64,000 nucleotides of DNA from positions 1 through 64,000 of the forward strand of contig DFKE01000013.1 in assembly GCA_002373505.1 (NCBI GenBank), read 5' to 3'. Positions 39,268 to 47,061 of this stretch are shown one piece after another; positions within the stretch are counted from its first letter, which is position 1; each line of letters opens with the position of its first letter. The notes under the pieces were generated by a model. That model saw only the letters and a program-made list of their open reading frames with translations. It was not told where the DNA came from and made no database searches. Origin of the DNA: Bacteroidales bacterium UBA3653. Lineage in GTDB: Bacteria > Bacteroidota > Bacteroidia > Bacteroidales > Paludibacteraceae. A program made the translations under genes and the position numbers.

Positions 39268-40932
39268 TTATTTGCCTCTCTCCAGCAGCAGCGTTCGTGT
39301 CGGCTGGTCGCATACCTCCGTCGGACCGTAGTACTGGATCGGACCCGGATAGATATAGCTGGTCACAGGATCTGCCCAGTCAGCGCGGTGCGCTTGCAGG
39401 TACTGGAACGGCTTGCCGTTCAGGTCAACCAGAGCTTTCTGGATAACCGGTTTCATCTTGCCGTTACGCTTCTCCATGTTCATCATCATCGTGATAGGCA
39501 CACCGCCGGCAATCCACTCTGCAGCAGGCTTCGTCAGGTTGCGTACCAGCGACATATAGCCTGTCTTGCCTGCAGCTATCAGATGTGTTGCGGTGATGCC
39601 GATGGAATAGCAGTAGTCGGCGTCGAAGTTCGACGGGATAGCGCAACGGCCTTCGTAACCGAAGAAGTGGTTCAGCGCAGAGAACTTACCCTTGTATTCG
39701 CCGTTCGCTTTGAGAACCGCCAGACGTTTCTGTACCATCTCGATCAGCAGTTTCTCGGTCTCAATCTGGCTTACCATCACATTTCCGTGCGGGTCACGGT
39801 CAAGCGTCAGCTGGCGCGCAATACCCTTCGGCAGCGAGCGGTAGAGGTCGCAACTTGCCGGACTCAGCATGCTCTTTACATACTCGCGCTTGGCGTCGTC
39901 GCCGTCCAGAGACGTGAACTCCTCGTTGTTCGCCAGCATGTCGTTCAGCTCCTGAATCAGCACGCGCATAGCCGGAATGAACTCGATCAGACCTTCCGGA
40001 ATAAGCACGGTTCCGAAGTTCAGACCTGCGTTAGCGCGGGCAACAATGACTTTCACGATGTCCTCTACGATGTCATTCAGCGTCATGTTCTTCGCTTCTA
40101 CCTCCTCCGAGATCAGGCAGATGTTCGGCTGGCTCTGGAGCGCGCACTCCAGTGCGATATGACTTGCCGAACGGCCCATCAGACGGATGAAATGCCAGTA
40201 TTTCTTCGCGCTGTTGGCGTCGCGCTGGATGTTACCGATCAACTCGCTATAAACCTTGCAGGCGGTGTCGAAACCGAATGAGGTCTCGATCATCTCGTTC
40301 TTCAGATCGCCGTCGATGGTCTTCGGGCAGCCGATGACCTGGATACCGCATTTCTTCTGCAGATAGTATTCCGCCAGCACGCAAGCGTTCGTGTTGCTGT
40401 CGTCGCCGCCGATGATCACTACTGCTTTGATTCCTAACTGCTTGCATATCTCGATACCGTTGTCAAACTGCCATGTCTCCTCCAGTTTCGTACGACCCGA
40501 ACCGATGATGTCGAAGCCGCCGGTGTTGCGGTATTCGTCAATGATAGCGCCGGTCAGCTCTTGATACTTGCCGTCAATCAGACCCGAAGGACCGCCGAGG
40601 AAGCCATAGAGTTTGTTCTCCGGATTCAACGCCTTCAATCCGTCGTACAGACCGCTGATCACGTTGTGTCCGCCCGGAGCCTGTCCGCCCGAAAGAATCA
40701 CACCGACATTGAACGGCTCCTTCGTACTTGGTACTTGGTCACCTTGTCCCTTAACGGGTTCCATGGTAATAATCGGCAGACCATACGTGTTCGGGAAGAG
40801 TTTCTGAATCTCCTCTTGGTCTGCTACTGAATGGGTTTTCTCGCCTTCAACAAGGCGTACTGCGCCCTGCAATGCTACCGGCATCTTCGGCTGGTAACTC
40901 TGACGCGCAATTTGTAATGGACTCTTTTGCAT
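39268..40932 (-). CDS. pfp: PPi-dependent phosphofructokinase
   Basis: Seen: 554 residues, the long PPi-PFK class. The substrate site is VILSGGQAPGGHNVISGL. The GGDDS motif (VIIGGDDSNTNACVLAEYYL) has the aspartate that favours pyrophosphate over ATP. PKTIDGDL and MGRSASHIALECAL are also present. Known: it reversibly phosphorylates fructose 6-phosphate with PPi in glycolysis. Odd: between the N-terminal segment and the substrate loop lies GQGDQVPSTKEP, encoded by a GTACTTGG repeat (40722-40752). The same peptide QGDQVPSTK occurs in leuS. A promoter (41070-41100) and a leader with an 8-base tandem repeat precede the gene. Confidence 0.96.
   Translation of the reverse strand: MQKSPLQIARQSYQPKMPVALQGAVRLVEGEKTHSVADQEEIQKLFPNTYGLPIITMEPVKGQGDQVPSTKEPFNVGVILSGGQAPGGHNVISGLYDGLKALNPENKLYGFLGGPSGLIDGKYQELTGAIIDEYRNTGGFDIIGSGRTKLEETWQFDNGIEICKQLGIKAVVIIGGDDSNTNACVLAEYYLQKKCGIQVIGCPKTIDGDLKNEMIETSFGFDTACKVYSELIGNIQRDANSAKKYWHFIRLMGRSASHIALECALQSQPNICLISEEVEAKNMTLNDIVEDIVKVIVARANAGLNFGTVLIPEGLIEFIPAMRVLIQELNDMLANNEEFTSLDGDDAKREYVKSMLSPASCDLYRSLPKGIARQLTLDRDPHGNVMVSQIETEKLLIEMVQKRLAVLKANGEYKGKFSALNHFFGYEGRCAIPSNFDADYCYSIGITATHLIAAGKTGYMSLVRNLTKPAAEWIAGGVPITMMMNMEKRNGKMKPVIQKALVDLNGKPFQYLQAHRADWADPVTSYIYPGPIQYYGPTEVCDQPTRTLLLERGK
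40722..40752 (-). repeat. GTACTTGG repeat inside pfp
   Basis: 24 consecutive bases (40724-40747) are identical to 47549-47572 in leuS. Core GTACTTGGTACTTGG, then TCACCTTGT. In frame, giving QGDQVPSTK. Confidence 0.85.
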
Positions 40933-40949
40933 AAAATTAAATATATTTA

Positions 40950-41049
40950 ATGTAACAATTTAACAATTTAACAATTTAACGGTTTAACACTTTAACGGTT
41001 TAACACTTTAACGGTTTAACCACTTAACGCGGTTTAACGGTTTAACGCG
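40950..41049. repeat. 8-base tandem repeat in the pfp leader
   Basis: About eleven copies of AAC-NN-TTT (AACAATTT, AACGGTTT, AACACTTT and variants) run in series between the pfp promoter and start. The first copies are AT-rich and the later ones GC-richer, and AACGGTTT alternates with AACACTTT. They are transcribed but not translated. Confidence 0.85.
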
Positions 41050-41069
41050 CTTCACCGCAAATTTGCGTG

Positions 41070-41100
41070 CAAATTTACTACAAAAAATCCAAATACGCAA
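41070..41100 (-). promoter_or_regulatory. Promoter upstream of pfp
   Basis: Minus strand TTGC, 19 bases, TAAATTTG. The -7 element is a full TAnnTTTG match. About 140 bases of repetitive leader separate it from the start codon. Confidence 0.75.
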
Positions 41101-41226
41101 GATTTTTTCCAAAATAATCGTTTGAACGTAGTGAAATAAGAAATAAAATCTCTTTTATTTTGCTATTTGCAGGATTTCGTGACCGTAATTTCGGGAGAAA
41201 GGTAGTGGCGGAGTCTGAAAATTTTT

Positions 41227-41592
41227 TCAAACTGATCTGGACAGGAAAGGACGGAGGTTTTCATAAACCTCTTCGCCTGAGAGATGGTCGTTCTCTATTT
41301 GGTCAAAAGCCGTTTCCAATGCAAACTGCTGGCGGTCGCATTTCTCGCGAGTCTTAAGCACAATCTCGCGCACCTCTTCTTCAGCCATCCGGATGTCCTC
41401 ATGCGCCAGATACCTCTGGGCTAATTGAATTAGATACTCATCCGTGTTTGTTTCGGAAAAATGAACCAGAATGAACCCGACAAGAGACACATACCGCTCG
41501 TCATTGGGATCCATTTGCAACTTCACTAACGCGTTTCTGGAGACTTTGTCCAGCACGTATTCAAAAGCCTCGTCTTTTTCTTTTTCTGTCAT
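41227..41592 (-). CDS. Small hypothetical protein
   Basis: I do not recognise it. Seen: 121 residues, acidic, predicted all-helical and cytosolic (MTEKEKDEAFEYVLDKVSRN, YLIQLAQRYLAHEDIRMAEE), with no signal peptide or membrane segment. It starts 28 bases after ispG on the same strand, the gap holding a CGTACATCTGTCACTTTGTA repeat. Codon use looks like that of its neighbours, so it is probably real. Confidence 0.7.
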   Translation of the reverse strand: MTEKEKDEAFEYVLDKVSRNALVKLQMDPNDERYVSLVGFILVHFSETNTDEYLIQLAQRYLAHEDIRMAEEEVREIVLKTREKCDRQQFALETAFDQIENDHLSGEEVYENLRPFLSRSV

Positions 41593-41620
41593 AGTTTTAT
41601 TGTTCTAAATCGTACATCTG

Positions 41621-43048
41621 TCACTTTGTACTGGATTCTCTGTCACTCTCAATCAGTGCCAACAACTGCTCTACCGCCTCTTCCTGCGGGATGTTCTTCA
41701 GCACGCACTCTTTGCCGCGGTATAGACTCACTTTGCCTCTGCCGGCACCCACATAACCATAGTCCGCGTCCGCCATCTCGCCCGGACCGTTCACTATACA
41801 GCCCATCACGGCAATCTTCAGACCTTGGCTGACGGCTGACGGCTGACGGCTGACAGCTTCTTTGACCTCGGCGATGGTTTTCTGGAGGTCGAAGAGGGTT
41901 CTTCCGCAACCCGGACAGGAGATGTACTCCGTTTTATAAATACGCACGCGCGCGGCTTGCAGGATGTCCTTGCTCAGGAAATTCAGCTTCGTCTCCGAGA
42001 AATGCGGATTGACCATCGTCAGCTCCTGTGTTTTGTACTCCCACAACAACCGTCCGCACTCTGCCGCGGCTTGCAGACAGAACGTCTCCCAGTCTTCCTC
42101 GTAACTCGTATAGCGCACCTCGGCGTAACCGCCTATGTTATCCAGCACCTCTGCGGTTACGCTGCCGTCGTATCGCACCGACTCCTCGTCCGCAAAGTAA
42201 TCCACCAACTGCCGGGCAACAGGTATCTCGTTCTCCGGCGCTTCGCTCAGACTCACGCGGATCGTGTCGCCTATACCGTCTGCCAACAGCGCACCGATAC
42301 CCACGGCGGACTTGATACGTCCGTCTTCGCCTTCGCCTGCCTCCGTCACGCCCAAGTGCAGCGGAAAAGCCATGTGCTCGTGGTGCATCTGTTTGACCAA
42401 CAGCCGAACGGTCTCAACCATCACACGTGTGTTGCTCGCTTTGATGGAAATGACGATGTTGCCGAACGCGTGTCGCACCGCCACACGCAGAAACTCCATT
42501 ACACTCTCTACCATTCCTTCCGGCGTGTCGCCGTAGCGCGACATAATACGGTCGCTCAGCGAACCGTGGTTCACGCCCAGACGGATTGCCGTCCCGTGCG
42601 CCTTGCAGATGTCCAACAGCCGCACAAAACGCTCCTCTAACCGCCCCAACTCCGCGCGGTACTCTTCGTCCGTGTAGTCAATATGCCGGAACTTGCGCGC
42701 AGGGTCGATATAATTGCCCGGATTGATACGCACCGCCTCCACCACTTGCGCCGCAGCGTCTGCCACGTCCGCCTGAAAATGCACATCCGCTACCAGCGGC
42801 ACTGCCGTCAGCACTTGTGCGTGAATCTCTTTGAGACTCTCCACCTCGCGCAGCCCCTGCGTCGTGAACCGCAGCAACTCTGCGCCTGCCTCGATACACC
42901 GCCGCGCCTGATCCACCGAACCGTCAATATCATTCGTGCTGGTATTCGCCATCGTCTGCACACGGATAGGGTAGTCCGAACCGATAAAAATGTTTCCGAC
43001 CTGCACTTGGCTGGTCTCTCTACGTTTATATTCTAACTTTATTTCCAT
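41621..43048 (-). CDS. ispG: 4-hydroxy-3-methylbut-2-enyl diphosphate synthase
   Basis: Seen: 475 residues from MEIKLEYKRRETSQVQVGNI. A TIM barrel (VQTMANTSTNDIDGSVDQAR, ADVHFQ, INPGNY, RLGVNHGSLSD, LHLGVTEAGEGEDG) is followed by a C-terminal 4Fe-4S domain with cysteines in CPGCGRTLFDLQ and MGCIVNGPGE. Known: IspG converts methylerythritol cyclodiphosphate to HMBPP in isoprenoid synthesis. The middle insertion domain usual in plant/Bacteroidota-type enzymes appears strongly shortened. Odd: VKEAVSRQPSAVSQGLK just before the last cysteine motif is encoded by a GACGGCTGACGGCTGACGGC tandem repeat (41826-41858). The C-terminal residues ESDRESSTK come from another repeat. Confidence 0.95.
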   Translation of the reverse strand: MEIKLEYKRRETSQVQVGNIFIGSDYPIRVQTMANTSTNDIDGSVDQARRCIEAGAELLRFTTQGLREVESLKEIHAQVLTAVPLVADVHFQADVADAAAQVVEAVRINPGNYIDPARKFRHIDYTDEEYRAELGRLEERFVRLLDICKAHGTAIRLGVNHGSLSDRIMSRYGDTPEGMVESVMEFLRVAVRHAFGNIVISIKASNTRVMVETVRLLVKQMHHEHMAFPLHLGVTEAGEGEDGRIKSAVGIGALLADGIGDTIRVSLSEAPENEIPVARQLVDYFADEESVRYDGSVTAEVLDNIGGYAEVRYTSYEEDWETFCLQAAAECGRLLWEYKTQELTMVNPHFSETKLNFLSKDILQAARVRIYKTEYISCPGCGRTLFDLQKTIAEVKEAVSRQPSAVSQGLKIAVMGCIVNGPGEMADADYGYVGAGRGKVSLYRGKECVLKNIPQEEAVEQLLALIESDRESSTK

Positions 43049-43175
43049 ATAGAAGATAAATCTATGTTTTTCTAATAATTTTCTTTGATTTTTTGATAAT
43101 TTTGGACTAAAAACCAACTTTCTTTCGCCTTTAAAGCCCCAAACAGCACTTTTTTGCTAAAAATATTCAAAAAAA

Positions 43176-43207
43176 TTTGGTCATGTCAAAAAAAAGCAGT
43201 ACCTTTG
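43176..43207 (+). promoter_or_regulatory. Bacteroidota-type promoter for tRNA-Lys
   Basis: TTTG, 20-base spacer, TACCTTTG. Nearly the same sequence as the tRNA-Gln promoter. Confidence 0.88.
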
Positions 43208-43239
43208 CACCCGCTTTTGGAAAAACGGACAATCCGCAT

Positions 43240-43280
43240 GGTCCCTCGGGACGTAAACCAGCGGAGCGTTTGCGGACCGA
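43240..43280 (+). other. Structured tRNA leader element, copy 2
   Basis: Identical over 41 bases to 24388-24428. It has the same GTCCC-TC-GGGAC hairpin and the same alternative GGTCC/GGACC pairing. Ten bases separate it from tRNA-Lys. Confidence 0.75.
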
Positions 43281-43290
43281 AGAGCGAGGA

Positions 43291-43363
43291 GAATCAGTAG
43301 CTCAGCAGGTAGAGCACATCCCTTTTAAGGATGGGGTCCTGGGTTCGAGCCCCAGCTGGTTCA
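43291..43363 (+). tRNA. tRNA-Lys (anticodon TTT)
   Basis: Acceptor stem GAATCAG/CTGGTTC, D-arm AGCTCAGCAGGTAGAGC, anticodon stem CATCC/GGATG with loop CTTTTAA (anticodon TTT), T-arm CTGGG-TTCGAGC-CCCAG. The CCA end is not encoded. An intrinsic terminator follows. Confidence 0.95.
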
Positions 43364-43367
43364 CAGA

Positions 43368-43392
43368 AAGAGAGTTTCGGCTCTCTTTTTTG
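43368..43392 (+). terminator. Intrinsic terminator after tRNA-Lys
   Basis: AAGAGAG/CTCTCTT stem with a TTTCGG loop, then a T run. Confidence 0.88.
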
Positions 43393-43492
43393 TTTTCTGT
43401 ACTCCTTTCTCATTCTTTCAAATAGCACCTTGCAATTTTGCTTGCAAAATTACAACAAAAAATCCGAATGCGCAAGAAAAACATACTTTTTA

Positions 43493-43524
43493 TTTGCTTA
43501 TTTCTAGAAAAATTAGTAACTTTG
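43493..43524 (+). promoter_or_regulatory. Promoter for the HdeD-like gene
   Basis: TTTG, 20-base spacer, TAACTTTG, 44 bases ahead of the start codon. Confidence 0.82.
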
Positions 43525-43567
43525 CACTCCCAATTGAGAATATCAAACATTTTAACTATTTAAATCT

Positions 43568-44167
43568 ATGAAGACAAGTACTAAAATTCTGATGTGCCTC
43601 GCGGGTATTGCCCTCGTGGCACTGGGTGTGCTCTGTATCATCTATCCGGGCAGCACCCTTGTTTCGTTGGCATGGGCGTTTGGTCTGATGCTAATTATCA
43701 GCGGTTGCAGCACTTTCGGTGCATGGGCTACGCTCCGTGCTATCAATCCGTTCAGCGGACTGACTTTCCTTGCTGCCTTGCTGCAGGTCTTCCTCGGCGT
43801 GGCAATCATCATTATGCCGGCTCCGCTGGCTGTAGCCCTGCCGTTTATCTTTGCTTTCTGGGTGTTCTATGAGGGCTTGAACCTGACGCTGGACTCCTTC
43901 AACTACAAGAAACTCGGTTTCCGCCGCTGGTGGGTGCTCTGTCTGCTCGGCGTGCTGGCTATGTGCGGCGGTTGCTACTGCTTCTTCTGCGATCCGTCCA
44001 TCTCGGCTACTACCATCGCTTGGCTGGTAGGTCTCGGTATTATCGCAGACGGCATCGGCAACTGGGTTAAAGTGGCTGCCGTCAACCGCGTGGAGAAGAA
44101 ACTCAACAAACTGGCAGACCGCTTCCACCAAGTCATCGACATCGAGGATGTAGAGGAGGTGAAGTAA
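43568..44167 (+). CDS. HdeD/DUF308-like membrane protein
   Basis: Seen: 199 residues with six hydrophobic segments arranged as three hairpins (ILMCLAGIALVALGVLCIIY, LVSLAWAFGLMLIISGCSTF, FLAALLQVFLGVAIIIMPAP, FIFAFWVFYEGLNL, WWVLCLLGVLAMCGGCYCFF, IAWLVGLGIIADGIGNWVKV) and a short charged C-terminus. Known: this is the HdeD/DUF308 pattern, linked to acid or general stress in enterobacteria. It has its own promoter and is followed by two terminator-like hairpins before htrA, so it is probably monocistronic. Confidence 0.85.
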   Translation: MKTSTKILMCLAGIALVALGVLCIIYPGSTLVSLAWAFGLMLIISGCSTFGAWATLRAINPFSGLTFLAALLQVFLGVAIIIMPAPLAVALPFIFAFWVFYEGLNLTLDSFNYKKLGFRRWWVLCLLGVLAMCGGCYCFFCDPSISATTIAWLVGLGIIADGIGNWVKVAAVNRVEKKLNKLADRFHQVIDIEDVEEVK

Positions 44168-44187
44168 GCCTTCACGCCTCACCCCAA

Positions 44188-44215
44188 CCCTCTCCCAAGG
44201 AGAGGGAGTTTTTTC
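44188..44215 (+). terminator. Terminator-like GC-rich hairpin after the HdeD-like gene
   Basis: CCCTCTCC/GGAGAGGG around a CAA loop, then TTTTTT. The hairpin also belongs to the GC-rich palindromic repeat family found at 15556, 28291, 54182, 54263 and 60982. Confidence 0.75.
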
Positions 44216-44225
44216 CTTCACTAAT

Positions 44226-44262
44226 CAGCCGTCAGGTCACATGACACCGGCGGCTGTTTTTA
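44226..44262 (+). terminator. Second hairpin with T run
   Basis: CAGCCG/CGGCTG outer stem and GTCA/TGAC inner stem, followed by TTTTTAT. It lies just ahead of the htrA promoter. Confidence 0.65.
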
Positions 44263-44278
44263 TGTGAACCTGTCGGTC

Positions 44279-44295
44279 TTGGCACGGATTTTGCA
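44279..44295 (+). promoter_or_regulatory. Sigma-54-type promoter of htrA
   Basis: The 17 bases TTGGCACGGATTTTGCA match the full RpoN consensus YTGGCACGRNNNTTGCW at every fixed position, with correct -24/-12 spacing. The expected transcript start is near 44307, about 22 bases before the htrA ATG. No sigma-54 activator gene is present in the window. I saw no TTTG-N20-TAnnTTTG promoter in this gap. Confidence 0.8.
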
Positions 44296-44328
44296 ATTAA
44301 GGATGTGCAACTAAAATTATTCGGAACT

Positions 44329-45819
44329 ATGAAAAAGATATTTAGATTTCTAGGCGTCGTGCTGCTCGTCGCAGCAGTCAGCGCCGGAACCACCATCGCT
44401 GTCTTGAAATACAGCAATCCACAATTTCAAATCACAAATTACAAATCACAAATCACAAATGATTCCACCGGAATCCCTGTCGCCTACAGCCGTTTTGCCT
44501 CATTGCCGCAGGCAGGCGAGACGGATTTTACCAATGCGGCGGAACTCTCTGTCAATGCGGTAGTCCACGTCAAGACGACCTACCGCAACCAGGTCTCCTC
44601 GCAGCAGATGGACCTCTTTGAGTTCTTCTTCGGTCGTCCGGGACAGCAACGCGAGATGCCGGCGCAACAGGCTTCCGGTTCGGGCGTCATCATCTCCGAG
44701 GACGGTTATATCGTCACCAACAACCATGTCATTGACCGTGCGGACCAGATTCAGGTTGTCCTCAACGACAAACGCGAGTACACGGCGACGCTGGTCGGCA
44801 CCGACCCGAACACGGATATTGCGCTCTTGAAGATTGACGAGACAGGTCTGCCGGTGATCCTCATGGGCAACTCCGATGACCTGCGTGTCGGCGAATGGGT
44901 GCTTGCGGTCGGCAATCCGTTCAACCTCACTTCGACCGTCACGGCGGGTATCGTGTCCGCCAAGGCGCGTAACATCAATATCCTCAACGCCGAGATGAAG
45001 ATCGAGTCGTTCATCCAGACTGACGCGGCAGTCAATCCCGGCAACTCCGGCGGTGCGCTGGTGAACACGCGCGGCGAGTTGGTGGGAATCAACACTGCCA
45101 TCGCTTCGCAGACGGGTTCCTATTCGGGCTACAGCTTTGCGGTGCCGACCAGTATTGTGCAGAAAGTGGTGAGCGACATCCGCCAGTACGGTGTCGTGCA
45201 ACGCGCTATCCTCGGCGTGCAGATGCGTGAGATCACTTCCGAACTGAAGAAAGAGAAAAACCTGACAACTCTCCAAGGGGCATACGTAGAGCGCGTAGTG
45301 CCGGACGGTGCGGCGGAGAAAGCCGGAATCAAGAGCGGCGATGTGATCACGCGTGTTGACGATGCGGCTGTCAAGACCGGTACCGACCTGCAGGAACATA
45401 TCGGGCGTCACCGTCCGGGTGATGTAGTGAGTGTGACGCTGCTCCGTGATGGCAAGACCATGACCGTTCGGGCTACGCTCACCAACCGCGATGGCGGAAC
45501 AGGAGTCATCTCTGCCGAAGACAAAGCGTCCGTCTTAGGTGCCACCTTCTCCGAACTGACCGATGCGCAGAAAGAGCGCTTGGGTATCAACTACGGCTTG
45601 CAGATCAAGTCGCTCAAGGCTGGCAAACTGAAGAGTGCCGGTGTTCCCTCGGACTTCATCATCCTCAAAGTCAATAACCGCTCCGTCCGCACCGAGGAAG
45701 ACCTTGACGACATCGTCCGCCGTGCCAACTCCGCCTCCGAGCGCGACCGCGTCCTCTTCATCACCGGTTGCACCCCGCAAGGCCGCATCCGTTACTATGC
45801 TGTCAATCTGGCAGAGTAA
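44329..45819 (+). CDS. htrA: HtrA/DegP-type periplasmic serine protease
   Basis: Seen: 496 residues from MKKIFRFLGVVLLVAAVSAG (signal anchor). The trypsin-like domain has a catalytic triad in ITNNHVIDRA (His), NTDIALLKID (Asp) and NPGNSGGALVN (Ser). Two PDZ domains follow (about 290-385 and 410-496). Known: HtrA degrades or refolds misfolded envelope proteins. The start at 44329 follows the sigma-54-type promoter. Odd: the linker after the signal reads FQITNYKSQITND, encoded by a CACAAATTACAAATCACAAA tandem repeat (44423-44460). The C-terminal PDZ domain is complete (IRYYAVNLAE end). The gene ends before a 30-bp perfect palindrome. Confidence 0.95.
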   Translation: MKKIFRFLGVVLLVAAVSAGTTIAVLKYSNPQFQITNYKSQITNDSTGIPVAYSRFASLPQAGETDFTNAAELSVNAVVHVKTTYRNQVSSQQMDLFEFFFGRPGQQREMPAQQASGSGVIISEDGYIVTNNHVIDRADQIQVVLNDKREYTATLVGTDPNTDIALLKIDETGLPVILMGNSDDLRVGEWVLAVGNPFNLTSTVTAGIVSAKARNINILNAEMKIESFIQTDAAVNPGNSGGALVNTRGELVGINTAIASQTGSYSGYSFAVPTSIVQKVVSDIRQYGVVQRAILGVQMREITSELKKEKNLTTLQGAYVERVVPDGAAEKAGIKSGDVITRVDDAAVKTGTDLQEHIGRHRPGDVVSVTLLRDGKTMTVRATLTNRDGGTGVISAEDKASVLGATFSELTDAQKERLGINYGLQIKSLKAGKLKSAGVPSDFIILKVNNRSVRTEEDLDDIVRRANSASERDRVLFITGCTPQGRIRYYAVNLAE

Positions 45820-45846
45820 GGATGTACGATTGTTAAGATTCCGAAT

Positions 45847-45876
45847 GATAAATGGGGCGAATTCGCCCCATTTATC
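45847..45876. terminator. 30-bp perfect palindrome behind htrA
   Basis: GATAAATGGGGCGAA and its exact reverse complement meet with no spacer. As RNA it folds into a strong hairpin. There is no T run, so it may be a processing or stability element, a terminator, or a protein-binding site. Confidence 0.6.
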
Positions 45877-46024
45877 GTCTCGTATGTTTCCCGTACGTGT
45901 CTCGTATGAGGCAACTAAACGCAAAAAGTGACGATTATTAAGAATAGCAATCTGTGACAAAATAATATCGAGATGTCAAATGCACAATAATATCATTGTT
46001 TTATCTAAATGGTAGAGCAAAAAA

Positions 46025-46062
46025 CAATAAGGGCACTTCACATAGAGGAAGCGCCCTTATTG
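46025..46062 (-). terminator. Bidirectional terminator between htrA and 46080 gene
   Basis: CAATAAGGGC-a-CTTC pairs with GAAG-c-GCCCTTATTG (14 bp). On the minus strand it is followed by TTTTTTG, so it serves the minus-strand gene. Convergent with htrA. Confidence 0.8.
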
Positions 46063-46079
46063 AATAGGACCCCAGTTTC

Positions 46080-46769
46080 CTAGTTTGAAGAAACAACCTT
46101 AAGGAAATACTGGCTATCTTTATTTTCACGAATAGTACCATTTCTTATTTTTGTGACCAATAGTTGAATTTGTTCATCGGTTAATACATCATCCTTGTTT
46201 GCATTTATGAATGAAGTAAATTTATTTTTATAATCATTCATATTTAATGTGATTAATTTTGATGCTCCATAGTCAGTGAATTTTATACTGAACATTGCAA
46301 AGCTTGTATTTATAGAGTATACAACAACTTGATATTTACCATAATCTAAATTGTATTTGTCAATCATTGCCATCATATCGTTGTATATACCACCATCGGT
46401 TATATAGTATGTACCTGCTGTATTTGAAAGTTTCCCAACACCTAAAATAGCTGCTCGGCCTTTGGAGGCAACATAAAAATCATAACCCTCAAGCTTAAAC
46501 TCAGATTTCTCAACCATAATTGCTTCTTTCAAGTTTTTGAGGCTTGACATTACTTCATCAACACTTTTTCCTAAGTTGAGATGAACAGTTTTGTCCTCAA
46601 ACTGATTATCACTTTTTATAATCATGTCATATTCGCCTGTTTCTGTGTCATAGCAAATGTGTGAACCTAAAAACTCAAATCGTTGTTTTTGAGGTTGAAT
46701 AGCCGCAATTTGAGAGAAAGCGTGAATGCTAATAATCATCAGCATCAAACCAAATAAAAATCTTTTCAT
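46080..46769 (-). CDS. Unrecognised secreted protein
   Basis: I do not recognise the family. Seen: 229 residues from MKRFLFGLMLMIISIHAFSQ (signal peptide). The mature domain is of mixed alpha/beta character, Asn/Asp/Lys-rich (YDTETGEYDMIIKSDNQFED, YYITDGGIYNDMMAMIDKYN). Base composition is clearly more AT-rich than the surrounding housekeeping genes, which suggests a later arrival. The start at 46769 is chosen for the signal peptide; a longer frame would add 14 residues without one. It stands alone between a terminator and a structured intergenic region. Confidence 0.72.
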   Translation of the reverse strand: MKRFLFGLMLMIISIHAFSQIAAIQPQKQRFEFLGSHICYDTETGEYDMIIKSDNQFEDKTVHLNLGKSVDEVMSSLKNLKEAIMVEKSEFKLEGYDFYVASKGRAAILGVGKLSNTAGTYYITDGGIYNDMMAMIDKYNLDYGKYQVVVYSINTSFAMFSIKFTDYGASKLITLNMNDYKNKFTSFINANKDDVLTDEQIQLLVTKIRNGTIRENKDSQYFLKVVSSN

Positions 46770-46849
46770 AATAATAAATTGTTTTTCTTGCTCTGCAGCA
46801 GCCGTGGGCAAAGCGGATTAAGTAATAAAAAAACAAAAGCGTGAGGCTG

Positions 46850-46990
46850 CTATGCCACACACTCAATCAGGAGGTAATTAGGAAAACCTTTAGGCAAGTA
46901 TGCAACGATAGTAACTTCACGCTAGTACGTGAAGCCTATTCGCTATGCTCTCGCCTATGAAAAGTTCCTAATTTTTCCTGACTAAGAGTA
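46850..46990. other. Structured intergenic region, possible RNA element
   Basis: Imperfect outer arms CAGGAggTAATTAGGAA (about 46870) and TTCCTAATTTTTCCTG (about 46966) enclose a perfect hairpin CTTCACG-CTAGTA-CGTGAAG and further short pairings. No open reading frame explains it. It could be a non-coding RNA, an attenuator, or the relic of a small mobile element. Confidence 0.4.
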
Positions 46991-47061
46991 AAGCAAACGC
47001 TTCTTTTAATCAATATGTTATCGCACGTCGCTACGCGCGTTTCTTACAGTTGTGATTTATC

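Noticed and set aside
44500..45411. 303-codon open frame opposite htrA
   Set aside because: Antisense shadow of a gene with a full catalytic triad and PDZ domains.
45820..45960. Small gene in the region behind htrA
   Set aside because: The short frames there are built from the palindrome and GTCTCGTATG repeats and lack coding character.
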